Assembly (NCBI GenBank): GCA_020443345.1
Contig: JAGRIH010000053.1
Coordinates: 1 to 57,034, forward strand
DNA from: Halioglobus sp.
GTDB taxonomy: Bacteria; Pseudomonadota; Gammaproteobacteria; Pseudomonadales; Halieaceae
Length of the DNA: 57,034 bases
Direction: 5' to 3'
The position numbers and the translations under genes were made by a program. The notes under the pieces are model-generated. The model was not told where the DNA came from, did not search any database, and saw nothing but the letters and a program-made list of their open reading frames with translations. Positions 8,320 through 18,562 of this stretch are shown piece by piece; within the stretch, counting starts at the first letter, position 1; the number at the start of each line of letters is the position of its first letter.

Positions 8320-10203
8320 CTACATTACGCTGATATCGGCCCTCTGGCGCAGGCCGCGCTGGAATTCGCGATCGACCAGCGTGCCGTACTCGGCGCTGAT
8401 CTGCTGCTGCAAGACCTGCTGCTGCGCATCCGGAAGACGCGCGTAGTCCCCGGGCACGACCCGGATCACCTCGAATACCCAGGCATCACCTCCCGGCGTC
8501 ATGACCACACTGCTGAGTGTCTGCCCGGGTGCCGCGGCCGGCAGCTCGAAAGCGCCGCGCAGCACCTCCGGCGGCACCACGGTGCTATTGCGGCTCGCGC
8601 CCAGTTCTACCTGCCACTCATAACCGGCGGCCGTCGCCACTTGCTCGATGCCGCTGCCGGCGCGCAACTGTTCCAGCGCCTGCTGTGCCCGCGCCAGCAC
8701 CGCGGCACGTGCGGCGTTCTCAGCGATGATGTCCGCGATCGCACCGCGCACCGCCGCAAGCGGCTGCAGTTCAGGTTCGTTGTGCCGGCGCACGTGCAGT
8801 ACGACAAACTGCTCACCACTGAGTTCGAGCACCTCGCTGTTGTGTCCGGCCTGCAACACCTCGTCGGAGAAAGCCGCGGTCAGCAGCGATGGGTTGGCAA
8901 ACAACCCCTGTGCCTGGGAGCGCGTTATACCACTGGCCTGCTCCACTGCCAGATCGAGTTCGGCGGCGGGCACGGCCAGGCCATCGGCGTTGAACGCAAG
9001 GTCCCTGAGCGTTTCTACCGTGCGCAGCAACTCGGTGCGCGCTGCCTCTGCCTGCAGGCTCTGCTCGAGTTCGGGGCGCATTTCCTCCAGCGTGGGAACA
9101 CTTCCCTCGTTGCGCTCGGTTACCATGATCAGGTGCGTCCCGGCGTCTGTCTCCACCGGCTGCGAAACCGAGTTGAGCTCCAGCTCAGCGATGGCCTGCT
9201 CCATCTCCCGGGGAAAGGTGGCGCCGCGCGTGTAACCCAGGTCGCCGCCATTGCCGGCGGAACCGATATCGTCAGACAGGTCCCGCGCGACACTGGCGAA
9301 CTCCTCTCCGGCATCGAGCCTGGCACGGGCCTGCTCCAGTCGCTGTGCCACGGTGCCGCGCTCATCGCCGGCGCCGGGCTCAAACAAAATATGCGCTACG
9401 CGATACTCTGCCTGGTACTGGTGGTTTTGTTTCGCCAGTTGGTAGGCCGCCACCACGTCGTCCTCGGCTACCGGGCGGTAAAAGTCCTGCGGGGTGAGTT
9501 CGATGTAGTCCAGGTCCACCGATTCGGGTGTCATGAACTGCGCCTGGTTGGCGGCGTAATAAGTCTCTATCTGCTCCTGACTGACCTGGGCGCCACCCTG
9601 TGAAACATCCTCGACAGGTACCGTCAGATAGCGGATATCGCGCTGCTCCTGGGTGATACGGGCGTTGAGCTGCAGTTCCGCGGGTGTGGCGAACTCACTG
9701 CCGGCCAGTCCGCTGCGCAACTGGTTCTGGATCATGTCATCGCGCAGGCTCTGCTTGAAATAGGCCGGCGTGAAACCCGCGTTGGACAGCACGCTCCGGT
9801 ACATATCCGCAGAGAACTTGCCCTCTACCTGAAATTGCTCCATCGACCCGATGAGCTGACCGACCTGGCGCTCGGAAATTGCCAGGTCCATACCGGTCGC
9901 CGATTGCTGCAGCAATCGGCGGCTGATTATTCCCTCCAGGGCCTGCGCGCTCAATCGCTCATCGTCGAGCATGGCGGGGTCCAGACTGTCGCCCATCAGC
10001 GATATCAGTCGACGCTTCTGTGTGAGCACGGCCTGCTGCAGTTCCTGCGACGACACTTCCTCGCCGTTCACCTCGGCGACCGCGCTGCCACCACCGCCCA
10101 ACAGGATCGACTCGATACCAAAAATCGAAAATGAAATAACTATCAGCCCGATTACAACTTTGGCAGCGGTGCCCTGGGTGCTACGACGGATGTTCTGAAG
10201 CAT
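8320..10203 (-). CDS. ppiD: Periplasmic folding chaperone / PPIase-like PpiD
   Basis: A 627-residue inner-membrane-anchored periplasmic chaperone that helps outer-membrane and secreted proteins emerging from Sec. One N-terminal membrane anchor (about residues 15-36, rich in I/F/G) is followed by a SurA-N-like chaperone region, a parvulin (PpiC) domain around residues 260-360 with the VAHILFEPG and GGDLGYT motifs, and a long C-terminal chaperone part. Its place after hupB in the lon region is as in Escherichia coli. Confidence 0.95.
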   Translation of the reverse strand: MLQNIRRSTQGTAAKVVIGLIVISFSIFGIESILLGGGGSAVAEVNGEEVSSQELQQAVLTQKRRLISLMGDSLDPAMLDDERLSAQALEGIISRRLLQQSATGMDLAISERQVGQLIGSMEQFQVEGKFSADMYRSVLSNAGFTPAYFKQSLRDDMIQNQLRSGLAGSEFATPAELQLNARITQEQRDIRYLTVPVEDVSQGGAQVSQEQIETYYAANQAQFMTPESVDLDYIELTPQDFYRPVAEDDVVAAYQLAKQNHQYQAEYRVAHILFEPGAGDERGTVAQRLEQARARLDAGEEFASVARDLSDDIGSAGNGGDLGYTRGATFPREMEQAIAELELNSVSQPVETDAGTHLIMVTERNEGSVPTLEEMRPELEQSLQAEAARTELLRTVETLRDLAFNADGLAVPAAELDLAVEQASGITRSQAQGLFANPSLLTAAFSDEVLQAGHNSEVLELSGEQFVVLHVRRHNEPELQPLAAVRGAIADIIAENAARAAVLARAQQALEQLRAGSGIEQVATAAGYEWQVELGASRNSTVVPPEVLRGAFELPAAAPGQTLSSVVMTPGGDAWVFEVIRVVPGDYARLPDAQQQVLQQQISAEYGTLVDREFQRGLRQRADISVM

Positions 10204-10223
10204 GGTTGATACCCATTGAAGCT

Positions 10224-10250
10224 AAAAAAAAGCGCACCGGACAGTGCGCT
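10224..10250 (-). terminator. Rho-independent terminator of hupB
   Basis: Stem AGCGCAC (10231-10237) / GTGCGCT (10244-10250) with a 6-nt loop. On the minus strand it is followed by a U-run (A-tract 10224-10230 on plus). It separates hupB from ppiD. Confidence 0.85.
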
Positions 10251-10330
10251 TTTCTACTGTTGCAGTAAACCACAAATAACAGCAACCGGAAGATCAGGCC
10301 GCTGCCCGGCGGTACCAGGGCGAGAAGGTG

Positions 10331-10606
10331 TCAGGAGTTGACAGAGTCTTTCAGAGCTTTACCTGGTTTGAACCCCGGTACATTCGCGGCCGAGATCTGA
10401 ATGGTTGCGCCGGTTTGCGGGTTCCGGCCAGTGCGCGCATTTCTGTGTTTGACGGAGAACGTCCCGAAACCGACCAGGGACACCTGATCTCCTTTGGCCA
10501 GTGCTTCGGTAATGCTGTCCACCACTGCATCGAGCGCCCGACCGGCGGAGGCTTTGGGCAGATCGGCCGCAGCCGCAATCGCGTCAATCAGTTCAGTTTT
10601 GTTCAC
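10331..10606 (-). CDS. hupB: DNA-binding protein HU (beta type)
   Basis: A 91-residue HU protein, a dimeric nucleoid protein that bends DNA. It starts (GTG)[10 protein letters not shown], the standard HU N-terminus; the DNA-binding arm GRNPQTG and the GFGTF core are present. The GTG at 10606 has AAGGGGA just upstream, and a longer in-frame extension to 10696 has no family match. A terminator follows at 10224-10250. The lon-hupB-ppiD order is conserved. Confidence 0.97.
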   Translation of the reverse strand: MNKTELIDAIAAAADLPKASAGRALDAVVDSITEALAKGDQVSLVGFGTFSVKHRNARTGRNPQTGATIQISAANVPGFKPGKALKDSVNS

Positions 10607-10811
10607 AATGTTCCCCTTGAAGGTTATTCGTTCAGACTTGGTTGTGCCGCTCCCAGCGGCGTGGACCCGGACACAAAATACTATCCGGGACCGCAATTCG
10701 CGCTTGAATCCACGGGGCCTGGCTTGTTGTTTTCAAGCCGGGGACTCCCGCTTATTCAAACGCAAGACTTTATACCAGAGCGGGAATCCCGGTCAACAAC
10801 GAAGGCTCTGT

Positions 10812-13241
10812 CTAGTGAGTATTCATCCGGTTATTTTCGTCTTTTTCACTGTCGGCACCGGTCTCGCTGTCAGCGCCCGCGCCGATCGAGTTCGCCATGA
10901 ACTCCTCGTCGCTCAGCGGTTGTGGCATCGACTCCAGCGCAATGGCCAACACCTCGTCGATCCACTTGACGGCGCGAATGGTCAAATGCTCCTTGATGTT
11001 GTCGGGCACCTCTTTCAGGTCGCGCTCGTTTTCCTTGGGTATGATGACGGTCTTGATGCCACCGCGGCGCGCGGCGAGCAGCTTCTCCTTGAGTCCCCCG
11101 ATGGGCAGTACTTCCCCGCGCAGGGTGATTTCACCCGTCATCGCCACATCCGCCCGCACCGGAGTGTCGGTTAACACGGACACCAGCGCGGTGCACATGG
11201 CAATACCCGCACTGGGGCCGTCCTTGGGTGTCGCGCCCTCGGGTACGTGTATGTGCACGTCGCGCTTTTCGTGGTAATTGGCCGGAATTCCCAGCATCTG
11301 CGAGCGACTGCGCACCACGGTCGTCGCCGCCTGGATCGACTCCTGCATCACATCACCCAGCGAACCGGTCTTCACATAACGTCCCTTGCCGGGGACCGCA
11401 ACGGCTTCGATGGTCAGCAGTTCGCCACCGACCGAGGTCCAGGCGAGGCCGGTGACCTGGCCAATCTTGTTTTCCTCCTCGGCGATGCCGTAGTTGTACT
11501 TTCTCACCCCCAGAAGATCCGACAGCCTGTCGGCGTCCACGGTGGCCCCGCCCTGGCTTTCGCCCAGTGCAAAGGCCTTTACCATCTTGCGGCAGACCTT
11601 GGCGATACTGCGCTCCAGCGCCCGCACACCGGCCTCGCGAGTGTAGTAGCGAATCATGGCAATGACCGCTTCCTCGGAGATCGTGAGTTCACCTTCCTGC
11701 AGACCGTTGAGTTTGACCTGCTTCGGAATCAGGTAGCGCTGAGCGATGTTGAGTTTTTCATCCTCGGTGTAACCGGGAATGCGTATTACTTCCATGCGGT
11801 CCAGCAGCGGCCCGGGAATATTCATGGTGTTGGAAGTACACACGAACATGACATCGGACAGGTCGTAGTCAACCTCAAGGTAGTGGTCATTGAACGCGTG
11901 ATTTTGCTCCGGATCGAGCACCTCCAGCATGGCGGAGGCCGGGTCGCCGCGATGGTCCATGCCCATTTTGTCGATTTCATCGAGCAGAAACAACGGATTT
12001 TTCACCCCGGCTTTGGCCATTTTCTGCAGCAGTTTGCCGGGCATGGAACCGATATAGGTGCGACGATGACCGCGAATCTCCGCTTCATCGCGCACGCCGC
12101 CCAGCGCCATGCGCACGAATTTGCGGTTGGTGGAGCGGGCGATGGACTCGCCCAGAGACGTCTTGCCCACGCCGGGGGGGCCGACCAGGCACAGTACCGG
12201 GCCGCGCACTTTGCGCACCCGCTTCTGCACCGCCAGATACTCCACGATCCGGTCCTTGACTTCTTCCAGGCCGTAGTGGTCCTCGTCCAGGATGGCGGTG
12301 GCGCGCTCGAGATCGTGCTTGACTTTGCTGCGTTTCGACCAGGGCACACTGACCATCCAGTCGATGTAGCTGCGCACGACGGAGGCTTCCGCCGACATGG
12401 GGGACATCATCTTGAGTTTGTTTAATTCCGCCAGGGCCTTCTCGCTGGCCTCGGGCGGCATCTTGGCCTCGTCGATACGCGCCTGCAGTTCGTCCAGTTC
12501 ACTGGGCGCTTCATCCAGATCACCCAGCTCTTTTTGTATGGCCTTCATTTGCTCGTTGAGGTAGTACTCGCGCTGGCTCTTTTCCATCTGTTTCTTGACA
12601 CGACCGCGAATGCGCTTTTCGACCTGGAACAGGTCGATCTCGGCTTCCATCAAGCCCATCAGGTGGTCCAGACGCGCACGTATGTCAGCGATTTCCAGAA
12701 TGCGCTGTTTTTCCTCCAAGTCCACATTCATGTGCGCGGCGATGGTGTCCGCGAGGCGACCGGGTTCATCGATACCGGTGAGTGAGGTCAGCACCTCGCT
12801 GGGCACCTTCTTACTGAGGTTCACGTACTTTTCAAACTGACCGACACTTGAGCGCAGCAGGCCCTCGACGTCCTCTTGCGGGATGTCGTCGCTGATAATC
12901 TCGCGCACACTGGCGATGGCAAAACACCCGTTGTCATCGATACTGTCCACTGCCGCACGATAACCGCCCTCCACCAGGACTTTTATCGTGCCGTCGGGCA
13001 GTTTGAGCAGTTGCAGGATATTGGAGACCGTACCGACCTGGTACATGTCGTCGGCACCGGGATTGTCTTCCGCGGCGTTGCGCTGTGCGACCAGCAGCAC
13101 CTGCTTGTCGCTGGCCATTGCCTCCTCCAGCGCATCGATCGATTTTTCGCGGCCCACGAACAGCGGCAGTACCATGTGTGGGTAGACGACGACATCGCGC
13201 AGGGGCAGCAGGGGCAGTTCTGTAATCGATGATGAACCCAT
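10812..13241 (-). CDS. lon: ATP-dependent protease Lon
   Basis: A cytoplasmic AAA+ serine protease of 809 residues that removes damaged and regulatory proteins. The N-terminal LON substrate domain begins LPLLPLRDVVVYPHM; Walker A is GPPGVGKTS; the protease domain carries the catalytic dyad S677 (KDGPSAG) and K720 (GGLKEK), only two residues offset from the E. coli numbering. The start ATG at 13241 follows GGAGATAT; 37 upstream in-frame codons lack similarity. The 158-bp gap to clpX holds a hairpin at 13329-13347, so lon may be read partly from its own promoter. Confidence 0.97.
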   Translation of the reverse strand: MGSSSITELPLLPLRDVVVYPHMVLPLFVGREKSIDALEEAMASDKQVLLVAQRNAAEDNPGADDMYQVGTVSNILQLLKLPDGTIKVLVEGGYRAAVDSIDDNGCFAIASVREIISDDIPQEDVEGLLRSSVGQFEKYVNLSKKVPSEVLTSLTGIDEPGRLADTIAAHMNVDLEEKQRILEIADIRARLDHLMGLMEAEIDLFQVEKRIRGRVKKQMEKSQREYYLNEQMKAIQKELGDLDEAPSELDELQARIDEAKMPPEASEKALAELNKLKMMSPMSAEASVVRSYIDWMVSVPWSKRSKVKHDLERATAILDEDHYGLEEVKDRIVEYLAVQKRVRKVRGPVLCLVGPPGVGKTSLGESIARSTNRKFVRMALGGVRDEAEIRGHRRTYIGSMPGKLLQKMAKAGVKNPLFLLDEIDKMGMDHRGDPASAMLEVLDPEQNHAFNDHYLEVDYDLSDVMFVCTSNTMNIPGPLLDRMEVIRIPGYTEDEKLNIAQRYLIPKQVKLNGLQEGELTISEEAVIAMIRYYTREAGVRALERSIAKVCRKMVKAFALGESQGGATVDADRLSDLLGVRKYNYGIAEEENKIGQVTGLAWTSVGGELLTIEAVAVPGKGRYVKTGSLGDVMQESIQAATTVVRSRSQMLGIPANYHEKRDVHIHVPEGATPKDGPSAGIAMCTALVSVLTDTPVRADVAMTGEITLRGEVLPIGGLKEKLLAARRGGIKTVIIPKENERDLKEVPDNIKEHLTIRAVKWIDEVLAIALESMPQPLSDEEFMANSIGAGADSETGADSEKDENNRMNTH

Positions 13242-13328
13242 AGATATCTCCGGGCTGTGCTGAAAATCTGAAATGGCTACCTGTAACTGGGGGTTGTTTC
13301 CCCCGATTACAAGTACATCCGATGACCG

Positions 13329-13347
13329 CCCGGCCTGTTTGGCCGGC
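13329..13347. other. Hairpin between clpX and lon
   Basis: Arms CCCGGCC / GGCCGGC with a 5-nt loop in the 158-bp clpX-lon spacer. There is no U-tract on either side. It may be a weak terminator, a processing site or part of lon control; sequence alone does not decide. Confidence 0.5.
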
Positions 13348-13399
13348 GTCAAGCCGAGTGTAGTTTGCCGGGACGTACCGTACCCGAGCGCGGTGGGAA

Positions 13400-14692
13400 T
13401 TACTTATCGTCGGTCGCCGCCACGCGCGGGGCCGGTTCGCTGTTCTGATAGACCAGCAGGGGCTCGCAGTCGCCGCGAATGACCGACTCATCGATCACCA
13501 CCTTGCTGACGTCGTCCCTGGACGGAATGTTGTACATGGAATCCAGCAGCACCGCCTCCAGTATGGAGCGCAAACCGCGCGCACCCGTCTTGCGGTCCAT
13601 GGCTCTCTCGGCCACGGCACGCAAGCCGTCCTCGCGAAAATCCACCTCGACGCCCTCCATCTCAAACAGTTTGCTGTACTGTTTGGTCAGTGCATTCTTG
13701 GGCTCAGTGAGGATTTGGACCAGGGCTTCGACATCGAGTTCCTCCAGTGTGGCGATGACCGGCAGGCGCCCGACGAATTCGGGGATCAAGCCGTACTGCA
13801 CCAGGTCCTCGGGCTCGAGATCGAACAGCAGTTCGCCCACATTGCGCTTCTCGTCCTTGCTCTTGATTTCGGCATTGAAGCCGATGCCGCCCTTTTCCGA
13901 GCGGTTGCGTATCACCTTGTCCAGGCCGGCGAAGGCGCCGCCACAAATAAACAGAATGTTTGACGTGTCCACCTGCAGAAATTCCTGCTGCGGGTGCTTG
14001 CGCCCGCCCTGGGGCGGTACCGATGCCACGGTGCCTTCGATCAACTTGAGCAGTGCCTGCTGCACGCCCTCGCCGGAGACGTCCCGCGTGATGGAGGGGT
14101 TGTCGGACTTGCGCGAAATCTTGTCGATTTCATCGATGTAAACGATGCCGACCTGGGCCTTTTCCACGTCGTAATCACATTTTTGCAGCAGCTTCTGGAT
14201 AATATTCTCGACATCCTCTCCCACATACCCGGCTTCGGTAAGCGTGGTGGCATCGGCGATGGTGAAGGGCACGTCCAGCAGGCGGGCCAGCGTCTCGGCC
14301 AGCAGGGTCTTGCCGCTGCCGGTGGGCCCTACCAGCAGTATGTTGCTCTTGCCGAGTTCCACATCGTCGCGGCTCTGACTGTGGCGCAGGCGCTTGTAAT
14401 GGTTGTATACCGCCACTGACAGCACCTTCTTGGCGCGCTTCTGACCGATGACATAGGCATCGAGAATGTCGTTGATCTCCTGCGGCACGGGCAGGTGATC
14501 CTGGCGGCTCTCGCTACCGCTTTCCTGTACTTCCTCGCGAATGATGTCGTTGCACAGATCCACGCACTCGTCACAGATGAACACCGAGGGACCCGCGATC
14601 AGCTTGCGCACTTCGTGCTGGCTCTTGCCGCAGAAAGAGCAGTACAGCAACTTGCCGCCGTCATCGCCGGATTTTGTGGTTTCGTCGCTCAT
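13400..14692 (-). CDS. clpX: ClpXP protease unfoldase ClpX
   Basis: The AAA+ unfoldase subunit of ClpXP, 430 residues. The N-terminal zinc-binding domain uses two Cys pairs (CSFCGKS and CDECVDLC); Walker A is [12 protein letters not shown]; Walker B is in VYIDEIDKI. Loop motif GYVGEDVE, the pore-loop signature, is intact. It is encoded downstream of clpP with a 125-bp gap, as in other gammaproteobacteria, and upstream of lon. Confidence 0.97.
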   Translation of the reverse strand: MSDETTKSGDDGGKLLYCSFCGKSQHEVRKLIAGPSVFICDECVDLCNDIIREEVQESGSESRQDHLPVPQEINDILDAYVIGQKRAKKVLSVAVYNHYKRLRHSQSRDDVELGKSNILLVGPTGSGKTLLAETLARLLDVPFTIADATTLTEAGYVGEDVENIIQKLLQKCDYDVEKAQVGIVYIDEIDKISRKSDNPSITRDVSGEGVQQALLKLIEGTVASVPPQGGRKHPQQEFLQVDTSNILFICGGAFAGLDKVIRNRSEKGGIGFNAEIKSKDEKRNVGELLFDLEPEDLVQYGLIPEFVGRLPVIATLEELDVEALVQILTEPKNALTKQYSKLFEMEGVEVDFREDGLRAVAERAMDRKTGARGLRSILEAVLLDSMYNIPSRDDVSKVVIDESVIRGDCEPLLVYQNSEPAPRVAATDDK

Positions 14693-14817
14693 TTAGCCGC
14701 CTTGCGTCCTGTGGTTGAGTCCCTCATCACCCGAGACCCTACGATGCTGTTTTTTACGGTTATTTGCAAGTCCCGAGGGTACTAAAAGCCAGATACCGGG
14801 CGCCTCCCGGCAGGTGC

Positions 14818-15465
14818 CTATCCGGTTTTTTTGCTGAGCGAGCGGCTGCTCACGACCTCATCCACCAGCCCGTATGCCTTGCTCTGCGCGGCGTCCATGA
14901 AGCGATCGCGCTCCGTGTCGCGCTCGATCACCTCCAGGCTCTGTCCGGTGTGGGCCGCCATCAATTCATTGAGCCGCTGGCGAATGATGAGAATCTCTTT
15001 GGCGTGAATATCGATATCGGTCGCCTGGCCGTGCGCGCCGCCGCTGGGCTGATGAATCATGGTGCGCGCGTTGGGCAGGCAGTAGCGCTTGCCCTTGGCG
15101 CCGCCACACAGCAAAAACGCCCCCATGGAGGCCGCCTGGCCGACGCACATCGTGCTCACATCCGGCTTGATAAACTGCATGGTGTCGTAGATAGAGAGAC
15201 CGGCGGTTACCGAGCCCCCCGGGGAATTGATATACAGGTGCACGTCCTTGTCCGGGTTTTCGGATTCCAGAAACAGGAGCTGTGCCACGATCAGGTTGGC
15301 CATGTGATCTTCCACCGGTCCTACCGCGAACACGACCCGCTCCTTCAGCAGGCGCGAGTAGATGTCGTAGGATCGCTCGCCGCGGGACGTCTGTTCCACC
15401 ACCATGGGGACCAGCCCCAGGCTGTTGATTTTGTTCGCGTTGATCCCGTCGTATTGCATCGCCAT
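14818..15465 (-). CDS. clpP: ATP-dependent Clp protease proteolytic subunit
   Basis: A tetradecameric serine peptidase chamber. It has 215 residues from the ATG at 15465; the ATG two codons later is an alternative, and the frame is open further upstream to a TTG without similarity. Active site: S113 in GQAASMGAF and H138 in TMIHQPSGG, with the Asp in the downstream [10 protein letters not shown] region. AGGTGGAG precedes the start. Lies between tig and clpX, same strand. Confidence 0.96.
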   Translation of the reverse strand: MAMQYDGINANKINSLGLVPMVVEQTSRGERSYDIYSRLLKERVVFAVGPVEDHMANLIVAQLLFLESENPDKDVHLYINSPGGSVTAGLSIYDTMQFIKPDVSTMCVGQAASMGAFLLCGGAKGKRYCLPNARTMIHQPSGGAHGQATDIDIHAKEILIIRQRLNELMAAHTGQSLEVIERDTERDRFMDAAQSKAYGLVDEVVSSRSLSKKTG

Positions 15466-15534
15466 GGCCTGCCGTCTCCACCTGTTACTTGTCAAAGATA
15501 GGCGACGCCATGCGCCGCCCCGGGGGCTGTGCCG

Positions 15535-16857
15535 TCAGGCCGGCGCCTGTTCCTGGCTCACCGCTTCCTGATACGTGCACGGTCTATCGGTTATCTGTGC
15601 ACTGTCCAGCAGTTTTTCAACCACCAGATCTTCCAGCACCTTTGATTCCACTGCCGCCAGCTCGCGCTGGTTCGAGTAGTAATAGTTCACCACTTCCTCG
15701 GAATCCTGATAGGTGGAGGCCATTTCCTCGATGGTAGCACGCACCTGCTCAGCATCGGCCTCGAGATCGTGGCGCGCGATTAACTCGGCGATAATCAGGC
15801 CGAGTTTCACCCGACGCTCCGCATTTTCCGTAAACATGTCGTCCGGGAACAGGGCATCCAGGTCCAGTTTCTGCTCGCCGGCACCGCCGAACTGCTGCCG
15901 CATCTGCCGGCGCATGGCCCGAATTTCCTGCGCGACAAGCGCTTTGGGCACCTCCAGTGACTGGTGTGTCTCGAGTACCGCATCCATCACCTGCTGCTTG
16001 ATTTTGCCCTGTATCGCATTCTTCAGTTCGCGGGCCATGTTGTCGCCCACTTCTTTGCGGAACTGGGCCTCGCCGCCCTCCTCCACGCCGTACTGGGAGA
16101 ACAACTGCTGGTCGAGTGCAGCCGGAATCAGTTCCTGTACGCTGTGCAGCGAGACGGCGAACTCCACGGCGGCACCCTGCAGGTCTTCACTGTGATAGTC
16201 TTCGGGAAAGGTCAGTTGCAGGGTTTTTTCCTCCCCGGCCCGCATGCCGACAACACCGTCTTCAAAACCCGGAATCATGCGACCGGATCCCAGTTCCAGG
16301 TCAGTGCCTTGGGCGCTGCCGCCCTCGAACGGCTCGCCATCGCGAGTGCCTGCGTAGTCGATAGTGACCTTGTCGCCGGCGGCGGCGGCCCGCTCCACCA
16401 CTTCCCAGGTGCCCTGCTGTTTGCGGAACACCTCGATGATGTCGTCGATGTCTGCATCGGTGACGCTCGCCACCGGCCGACTCACGGCAAAATCCTTCAT
16501 ATCGAGGATCTCGACCTCGGGAAACACTTCAAATGTCGCCACGTACTCCAGATCCCTGCCGGCTTCGAGGCTTTTCGGTTCGATGCTGGGCTGGCCGGCG
16601 GGACGCAATTTCTCCTGTGTCACCGCCTCCTGGAAGGACTGACTCATGACCTCGCCCAGCACTTCCTGGCGCACCCCTTCGCCGAAACGCTGGCGCATGA
16701 TCTTCATCGGCACTTTGCCGGGGCGAAAACCCGGCAGCCGGACGTTTTTAATCGCCTTCTGGAGGCGGCTGTCCACCTCGACATCAACCCGCTCGGCGGG
16801 TACGCCCACGGTCAAACGACGCTCCAGTTTTGATGTCGTTTCTATAGAAACCTGCAT
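15535..16857 (-). CDS. tig: Trigger factor
   Basis: A ribosome-bound chaperone and prolyl isomerase of 440 residues, the first to meet nascent chains. The ribosome-docking signature GFRPGKVP is at residues 43-50; the FKBP-like domain (about 150-245) starts GDKVTIDYAG; the C-terminal chaperone arms follow. The ATG at 16857 has GAGGAA upstream. It heads the tig-clpP-clpX-lon series, with tRNA-Leu just upstream on the same strand. Confidence 0.97.
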   Translation of the reverse strand: MQVSIETTSKLERRLTVGVPAERVDVEVDSRLQKAIKNVRLPGFRPGKVPMKIMRQRFGEGVRQEVLGEVMSQSFQEAVTQEKLRPAGQPSIEPKSLEAGRDLEYVATFEVFPEVEILDMKDFAVSRPVASVTDADIDDIIEVFRKQQGTWEVVERAAAAGDKVTIDYAGTRDGEPFEGGSAQGTDLELGSGRMIPGFEDGVVGMRAGEEKTLQLTFPEDYHSEDLQGAAVEFAVSLHSVQELIPAALDQQLFSQYGVEEGGEAQFRKEVGDNMARELKNAIQGKIKQQVMDAVLETHQSLEVPKALVAQEIRAMRRQMRQQFGGAGEQKLDLDALFPDDMFTENAERRVKLGLIIAELIARHDLEADAEQVRATIEEMASTYQDSEEVVNYYYSNQRELAAVESKVLEDLVVEKLLDSAQITDRPCTYQEAVSQEQAPA

Positions 16858-16996
16858 GCTAATTCCTCACATTCCGATTCGGGCGTGCGCCCCGCCGGCG
16901 CGTCTGTAAAACAGGCGCTCACGTGCTGTCCAAGGTCTTGGGTAAGTACCGTTTACTGTAGAGCCTGTTCACCCCGTCTGAGTTGGCCCTGACTAC

Positions 16997-17081
16997 TGGT
17001 GCGGAAGGAGAGACTCGAACTCTCACGCCTTGCGGCACTGGAACCTAAATCCAGCGCGTATACCAATTTCGCCACTTCCGC
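16997..17081 (-). tRNA. tRNA-Leu (anticodon UAG), CCA encoded
   Basis: Reading the minus strand, the acceptor GCGGAAG (17081-17075) pairs with CTTCCGC. The anticodon loop TTTAGGT, closed by CTGGA/TCCAG, gives anticodon TAG. A long variable arm and the T-arm loop TTCGAGT are present, and discriminator A plus CCA is encoded (85 nt). It is a class II tRNA reading CUA and other CUN codons. Confidence 0.97.
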
Positions 17082-17124
17082 CGCTTAAAAAAACCCCGGC
17101 AACGAGCAGGCCATCAAGCTAGAA

Positions 17125-17141
17125 CGGTTATCATATAACCG
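17125..17141. promoter_or_regulatory. Palindrome upstream of tRNA-Leu
   Basis: Perfect inverted repeat CGGTTAT-CAT-ATAACCG in an AT-rich stretch about 45 bp upstream of the tRNA-Leu 5' end. It could be an operator or promoter-overlapping site; there is no U-tract, so termination is unlikely. Confidence 0.4.
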
Positions 17142-17258
17142 ATATAACTACTTGATTTTCGCAGCTTTAGAGCCGGCCTGATTCGCTTATCGGGGTCGTT
17201 ACAAGGGCGCAGATTTTGCCATAAAGGGCGCTGCTGTTCAACTACTGTACTCTACCCG

Positions 17259-18560
17259 TCAGCGCGGCAGAGCCAGCAGCAAAGTCAGTGGCTGCGCGGG
17301 CTTGCCGGCGCTCAGCACCCCCTCCCAGGCGCGGGGCAACAGCACCGCCTGCTCGGCTCCATACACCTGCCCGGCCAGTGCCAGTGTGCCCTCTACGACC
17401 ATCGCCAGTGCGTAGTCCCGCAGCGGTGCCAGCAGCACGCCGCCGCCGCACTCGATCCGCACTCTGCGCACTTCGAAATCGGGGAAATCCACGATGCGCT
17501 CCACCCGGGCGCCGGCGCTTTCAAACAGGCAGTCAAACGCCTGCTCCGGCGGCGGTCGGAGCAGCATCTGTTCTACGGCGGCCGGGGTGTCCCAGTGATC
17601 CTGGGTGACCACGCGCTGGGCGAAGGACAGAATCTGGCGCTCGTAAACGGGCGTCTGAAACTCGATGGTCCGCACGCCGTGCTGCAGCGCGTGGGGCAGA
17701 CGCAATGGCACGACGACCACATCGCCCACACGCAGCGGCCGCAGGTGTGTAAAGCCGTTCATGGTGTCGCGCAGCGCGGACTCGCGCTGCACCAGCGCGG
17801 AATCTGCAACGCGTTCGCCCGGCAGCTCGTCCAGTTCGCGGCGCACCGCTTCGTAGGACTGCACTGCCTCCAGGTAGTCTCGCCTGAACACCTCATCGCT
17901 GCCGCTGGCCGCCAGGCGCGCCGCATTGAAGCCATAGCGGATATAGCCCACCCCTCCGGGCCAGGCGGTCTCGTCCACGTGAATCACGACATACACTTCG
18001 CGCTTTTTTTCATGCAACTCGAAATACAGCTCCCCACTCACCGGCTGCGGCAGCGGGTCGAGTATCTTGAGCAAAATCAGAGCGCGCCCGGGTCGTCCCG
18101 CCCCCTGTTCTGGCAGCACGGCCTGCAGCCAGGGAATCGGTGTGCGCCGCCCGCCGCTGCCAAAGCAACAGACACCGCGCTCCTCCACGCCGCTGTACCA
18201 GATCTCCCGGCCCCAGGGCTTGGGTATAGCCGTGGGCAGCAGCGGCAGGGGCGCTCCGGCAGCGGCCACCACCAGGTCGTGCTGCGCGGTCCAGGCGTCG
18301 AACTGCCTGGCGGCGCAGCGCTCCTCGCCGCACAGGCGGCGATCGGTTACAGCCACTTCCAGCCGCCCGCCCCTGAGGCAGTACAGGGCCGTGAGCTGCA
18401 GTGCGGGCGCGGGCGCGAGCCAGTATTGCGACAGCTCGAAATCCACCAGCAACAGGCCCGCTTCGCCGGGGTCGCGGCCGTCGCACCAGCGGCGGTAACA
18501 GGCCTGTGGTGCGCCCCTGCGGTGGGTGATTCCTGCGGTGGGAGAAAAGCGGTGTGTCAC
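17259..18560 (-). CDS. Class I mannose-6-phosphate isomerase-like cupin protein
   Basis: A 433-residue protein resembling type I phosphomannose isomerases: PKPWGREIWYSG near residue 112, a HEKKREVYVVIHVD segment, and the C-terminal HGVRTIEFQTPVYERQIL block seen in that family. The usual metal-binding His/Glu set is not clearly complete, so catalysis on a sugar phosphate is uncertain. The GTG start at 18560 lies 2 nt after the stop of the GH84 gene, so the two are translationally coupled. I infer a role in handling the sugar released by that glycosidase, or a related amino sugar. Confidence 0.6.
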   Translation of the reverse strand: MTHRFSPTAGITHRRGAPQACYRRWCDGRDPGEAGLLLVDFELSQYWLAPAPALQLTALYCLRGGRLEVAVTDRRLCGEERCAARQFDAWTAQHDLVVAAAGAPLPLLPTAIPKPWGREIWYSGVEERGVCCFGSGGRRTPIPWLQAVLPEQGAGRPGRALILLKILDPLPQPVSGELYFELHEKKREVYVVIHVDETAWPGGVGYIRYGFNAARLAASGSDEVFRRDYLEAVQSYEAVRRELDELPGERVADSALVQRESALRDTMNGFTHLRPLRVGDVVVVPLRLPHALQHGVRTIEFQTPVYERQILSFAQRVVTQDHWDTPAAVEQMLLRPPPEQAFDCLFESAGARVERIVDFPDFEVRRVRIECGGGVLLAPLRDYALAMVVEGTLALAGQVYGAEQAVLLPRAWEGVLSAGKPAQPLTLLLALPR

Positions 18561-18562
18561 AG

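Noticed and set aside
11247-12425. 392-codon plus-strand ORF
   Set aside because: Antisense to lon; no family similarity, a high-GC shadow.
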